Positions 61,241-64,000 of a stretch of 64,000 bases of DNA are shown one piece after another. The notes beneath the pieces are model-generated. The model did not search any database. It saw only the letters and a list, made by a program, of their open reading frames with translations, and had not been told where the DNA came from. Made by a program: the position numbers and the translations under genes. The stretch is from Stratiolaelaps scimitus (lineage: Eukaryota > Arthropoda > Arachnida > Mesostigmata > Laelapidae). How positions within the stretch are numbered: position 1 is the first letter of the stretch; each line of letters starts with the position of its first letter. Location of the stretch: NCBI GenBank assembly GCA_019614645.1, contig JABWDB010000004.1, positions 5,518,001 through 5,582,000 on the forward strand, read 5' to 3'.

Positions 61241-62008
61241 CTTCGTCGTCGTATTTCTGTAATAGCTTGGCCGCACTTTGCTTTCGCGTCTTCTCTGTTC
61301 TCCTCGGTTCTCCCTTGCAGTCCTCCTCTCTATCTGCCTCTCGGTCGCCGCGGTACCTCCTATTCTACACCTCGTTCGTCCCGTGCCGCAGGACCCTCAT
61401 GGATCTTTGATATTTCGTCGTTCTGATATCTTCCCGTTCTCCTTTTTCCCCTGTCATTGTATGCTCTGCCCAGTCTCTCTCCTTGAACCTCTCCCTTGTC
61501 GTCATACTTGCTACACCATGTATTTTCCTCATTCTTTTATCACCTCTTTACGCCGGTGAGTCGCTTGCTCACTCATACGACTCTCCCTTTCTTTTCGCTG
61601 CCGCAGCCTTCGCCGCCTCGTCTTCTGCTGCCGCCGTCGCCGCCGCCACCGCCACCACCGTCGCTATCTTGGCCTTAGCCTTCTCCGTCCTCTCGGCCTC
61701 CTTCTCAGGCTCTTCCTCGCCATTCACCTCTCCCCTTACCCTCTTCAGCAACGCGGCAGGCAGTGTTGTTTCCCTCGCTATCTATCGCCTTCCCTTTCAG
61801 GGTCCACTTTGGCGCTCCTTTTTCTAGCACTTGCTCCAGCACTCTCTGCCCTATCACTTTCTCTCAGCTTCGGCGGCGGCGGTCCGGCGTGTCCCGTCGT
61901 TGCAAGGCACTATCCGCTTCTCGCCTCAGCTGTCTCGGTTTCCTTCTCTGACGACTCGCGCTCTTTATCTTCGTCCATCTCTGCAGACAATTTGAATGAC
62001 GCCCGCCC

Positions 62009-62034
62009 GTTGCTGCTGCTGCTGCTGCTGCTGT
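62009..62034. repeat. (CTG)n triplet repeat
   Basis: CTG triplets, read as a Ser run on the minus strand. Confidence 0.85.
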
Positions 62035-62131
62035 CTTCGGCGTCGTCAAGTGGACGGAGCGAAGCGTAAAGGGGCCACGCAGCGGTGAGTGAAGGGGCCA
62101 CCGGACCACCGATCGTTGTGCGCCTGCCCAT

Positions 62132-64000
62132 CGACCGTAGCGGAAGGGCCTAGCTGTGCTAGAGCGGGACTCCTTGTCCTTGTTCCAATCGGATATAAGA
62201 TTATGACGACCATGTAGAAGAGCATGAAGACCATCGTCTTGTACTCAGCCCCCGCTCTCCCCTTCCTGCAATACCCGCCTGCAAACAGGCAGTGGGAAAG
62301 CGAGTGAGGCGAAAATCGCGTACAAGGAGCAGCGATGAACGAAGCGACGGAGGGGTTCGGCGCTGCACTTTCCACCACGGGGCGTGGAGGGAGCCATGTC
62401 GAGGCTATGACTGACTGAGGGATCGTCTTGTACTCACGATTGTCTGCCGCCGGTCCCCGCCGTTACCGCGTGCTACCGGTTGTTACACTCCGCTGGCGGG
62501 AAGCGGCGGCCCCGCTGATGTGGCTTGAGAGTGAGTGCGCTGGGCTAGAGTGGAGCGGAGTGGACGCCGCTGGCATATCGCTGCAGCGGCACCGGGCAGT
62601 CGGCCGCCGCTGGGTAGTCATTTGAATAAATACAACAGCTGCATGAAGAGTGTAGTTGTAGTAGCGGTGGCCGCCGTGGCACTAGTAGCAGCAGTAGTAG
62701 CAGCATCAGCGGCAGCAGCAGCAATGGCCATCGCTGCAAGTCCTGCTGTTAGCGGGACTGCAGACGGACGGTAGCGGCGATGGGGGGGGGCAGGGAGGGC
62801 CTGCTTAATCGCCATCTATGACTGCCGCCGTCCCAGCTCGAGCCGAGTCGGCAGAAGCTTCTTATGTGACGTGCTGCTGCAGATGGTTATGACTAAGGGT
62901 GGGGGGACTGGACTGAGGAACAGCCAGGAGAGGCTATAAGACGCATGTGCTCGAAGGGGGAAGTGAAGACGAAGTCGGACGAGAGACACCGATGGGGGCC
63001 AGCAGCAGTTGCTCGTGAGGTGATGACCACGGAGCGACGATGGTGGCGGTGGCGGCGGCGGCGGCCGTTCTAGTGGGGAACATGCGGGAATCGGGATGAC
63101 AGACCGGTCGAGTCCAGTCCTGCTGCAGCTCGGGGGCAGCTAGGCAGTGGCGTCGGGGCTTGTGGAGTGCGGGGGACGTCTGCCTTCCCACCAGAGGCCC
63201 TACGAGAGGAAAAGATGAGCTAGCTCGCTGCAAGCTGGATAGCAGTGAACGTTGGGCGAGCCGAAAACCAGCACACTGCGGTACTATCCCTCCTCCAGAG
63301 ACGAACATCCGTCTGCCCTCGTTCGACCAAGGCTACTTGCCCAAGAGTCCATTGTCCGCAGAACATGGACGGCACCCAAGCTCATAGCGGCCGTAGCACC
63401 AGCGGCTCTATGTCCCTAGGGAAAGCCCCGTCTGCTGCTGTAGCGCGAGATGAAAACGGACCGAGCCAACCATCCCCGGGGCCCCCATTCCGCTAACGTC
63501 GCTGCTCTGCCCTGCCTTGTCCGAGTCGACATGAACATCAAGTCGCCACCGCTGAAAACATTAAGTTACTACCATTGGACTAACTCATCAGAGGCGGCAA
63601 TGTATGAATGTTTTAGTTGGTAGACACACCGACCCACACTTGGGTTCACGGCAAATGCTGTTTGGACAGGCATACGGATATACAGACGTACGCGAGGGCG
63701 GACACTCGAGCTGAATTAGTTTCGTAGCAGAAACTTACGAATGGTCCGAAATGTGTATATAGCCTGAGCACTGTTTGTTGACAACTTCGGCGAGCTTGAT
63801 CTCAAAGCATTTTCGGTATAAATACGCTCAGAATTTGATACTGGCCTAGTCATAGAAGTGCTACATTTCAGGATAACATAATGTGTAGCGTAAGCAAGCA
63901 CTTGAATAAATTTATTCTCGGGCAAGAGTTCAAAGTTAGGTAATTCGGTAATTCGCAGAATCGTCACCACGAGTCGATCCGCATTGCCGCCCAAGGTTAC
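62132..64000. other. GC-rich non-coding block to window end, with neutral last ~500 bases
   Basis: GCA/GTA triplet runs lie at about 62680-62740, GGC runs at about 63045-63065 and a G run near 62781-62788. Open frames up to 124 codons are Ala/Ser/Pro low complexity on either strand. No domain was recognised. Confidence 0.5.

Larger units (their letters stand above)
60744..62131 (-). mobile_element. Probable degenerate LINE 5' region (Lys/Glu-rich)
   Basis: The minus strand reads as a broken, highly charged polypeptide in shifting frames. The pieces are an acidic Ser run with SAEMDEDKERESSEKETET (62131-61910), then EKVIGQRVLEQVLEKGAPKW with KGKAIDSEGNN (about 61870-61770), and then EEEPEKEAERTEKAKAKIAT and an Ala-rich run (61751-61569). 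Downstream of a TA microsatellite (61219-61240) come GGIGVIEVRIAKRVRNE and HEGDEVLTVILHIAVKGRYR (about 61160-61060), which could be the middle of an endonuclease. The plus strand gives Ser/Leu/Pro low complexity instead. Charged residues ahead of an endonuclease mirror the relic at 50.8-52.1 kb. A host gene with decayed exons is the alternative. Confidence 0.35.

Overview
The window reads as non-coding nuclear DNA from a eukaryote, almost certainly an arthropod. I found no complete protein-coding gene. Open frames are short (the longest is about 208 codons), overlap on both strands, and often translate dinucleotide or trinucleotide repeats. There are no operons, no bacterial-type gene packing, no CRISPR array, and no rRNA or canonical tRNA gene that I can recognise. 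What can be supported is repeat and transposon biology: a decayed mariner transposase, pieces of non-LTR retrotransposons, two tRNA-derived SINE families, a large inverted repeat, many short perfect palindromes, and more than twenty AT, GT, GA, CT, ATT and homopolymer microsatellites. One LINE fragment carries an endonuclease 'ETHLR' segment of a style I associate from memory with tick and mite LINEs, so an acarine host is my best guess, but it is only a guess.

Layout. From 1 to 2.1 kb is gene-free. An inverted repeat with arms of roughly 215-225 bp lies at 2126-2576. GC- and CpG-rich blocks alternate with AT-rich blocks through the window: GC-rich at about 2.6-5.5, 6.4-9.6, 11.3-13.4, 16.2-17.0, 20.0-20.8, 22.9-23.5, 25.4-27.2, 29.8-31.7, 36.0-37.1, 40.8-41.5 and 60.8-63.5 kb. 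The GC-rich blocks resemble promoter, 5' leader or first-exon DNA, but I could not tie any to a protein. The first SINE-A copy, complete and with a 13-bp target duplication, is at 5998-6208. Two more copies are at 27.8-28.0 and 39.1-39.3 kb; the last has a 12-bp duplication. The mariner relic is at 37.55-38.56 kb. LINE fragments lie at 48.4-48.9 kb (reverse transcriptase, plus strand) and 50.8-52.1 kb (endonuclease, minus strand), with a probable third at 60.7-62.1 kb (minus strand). A second SINE family (SINE-B) sits at 52.18-52.35 kb with a tail-only fragment at 57.2 kb.

The parts do not work together as a pathway. The coherent story is retrotransposition: SINE-A copies share a tRNA-like head, a conserved body and a 3' stem-loop, and two are flanked by perfect target duplications, so they were moved by a LINE machinery. 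The most gene-like remainder is a cysteine-rich open frame at 55.68-56.00 kb preceded by plausible splice signals, held at low confidence.
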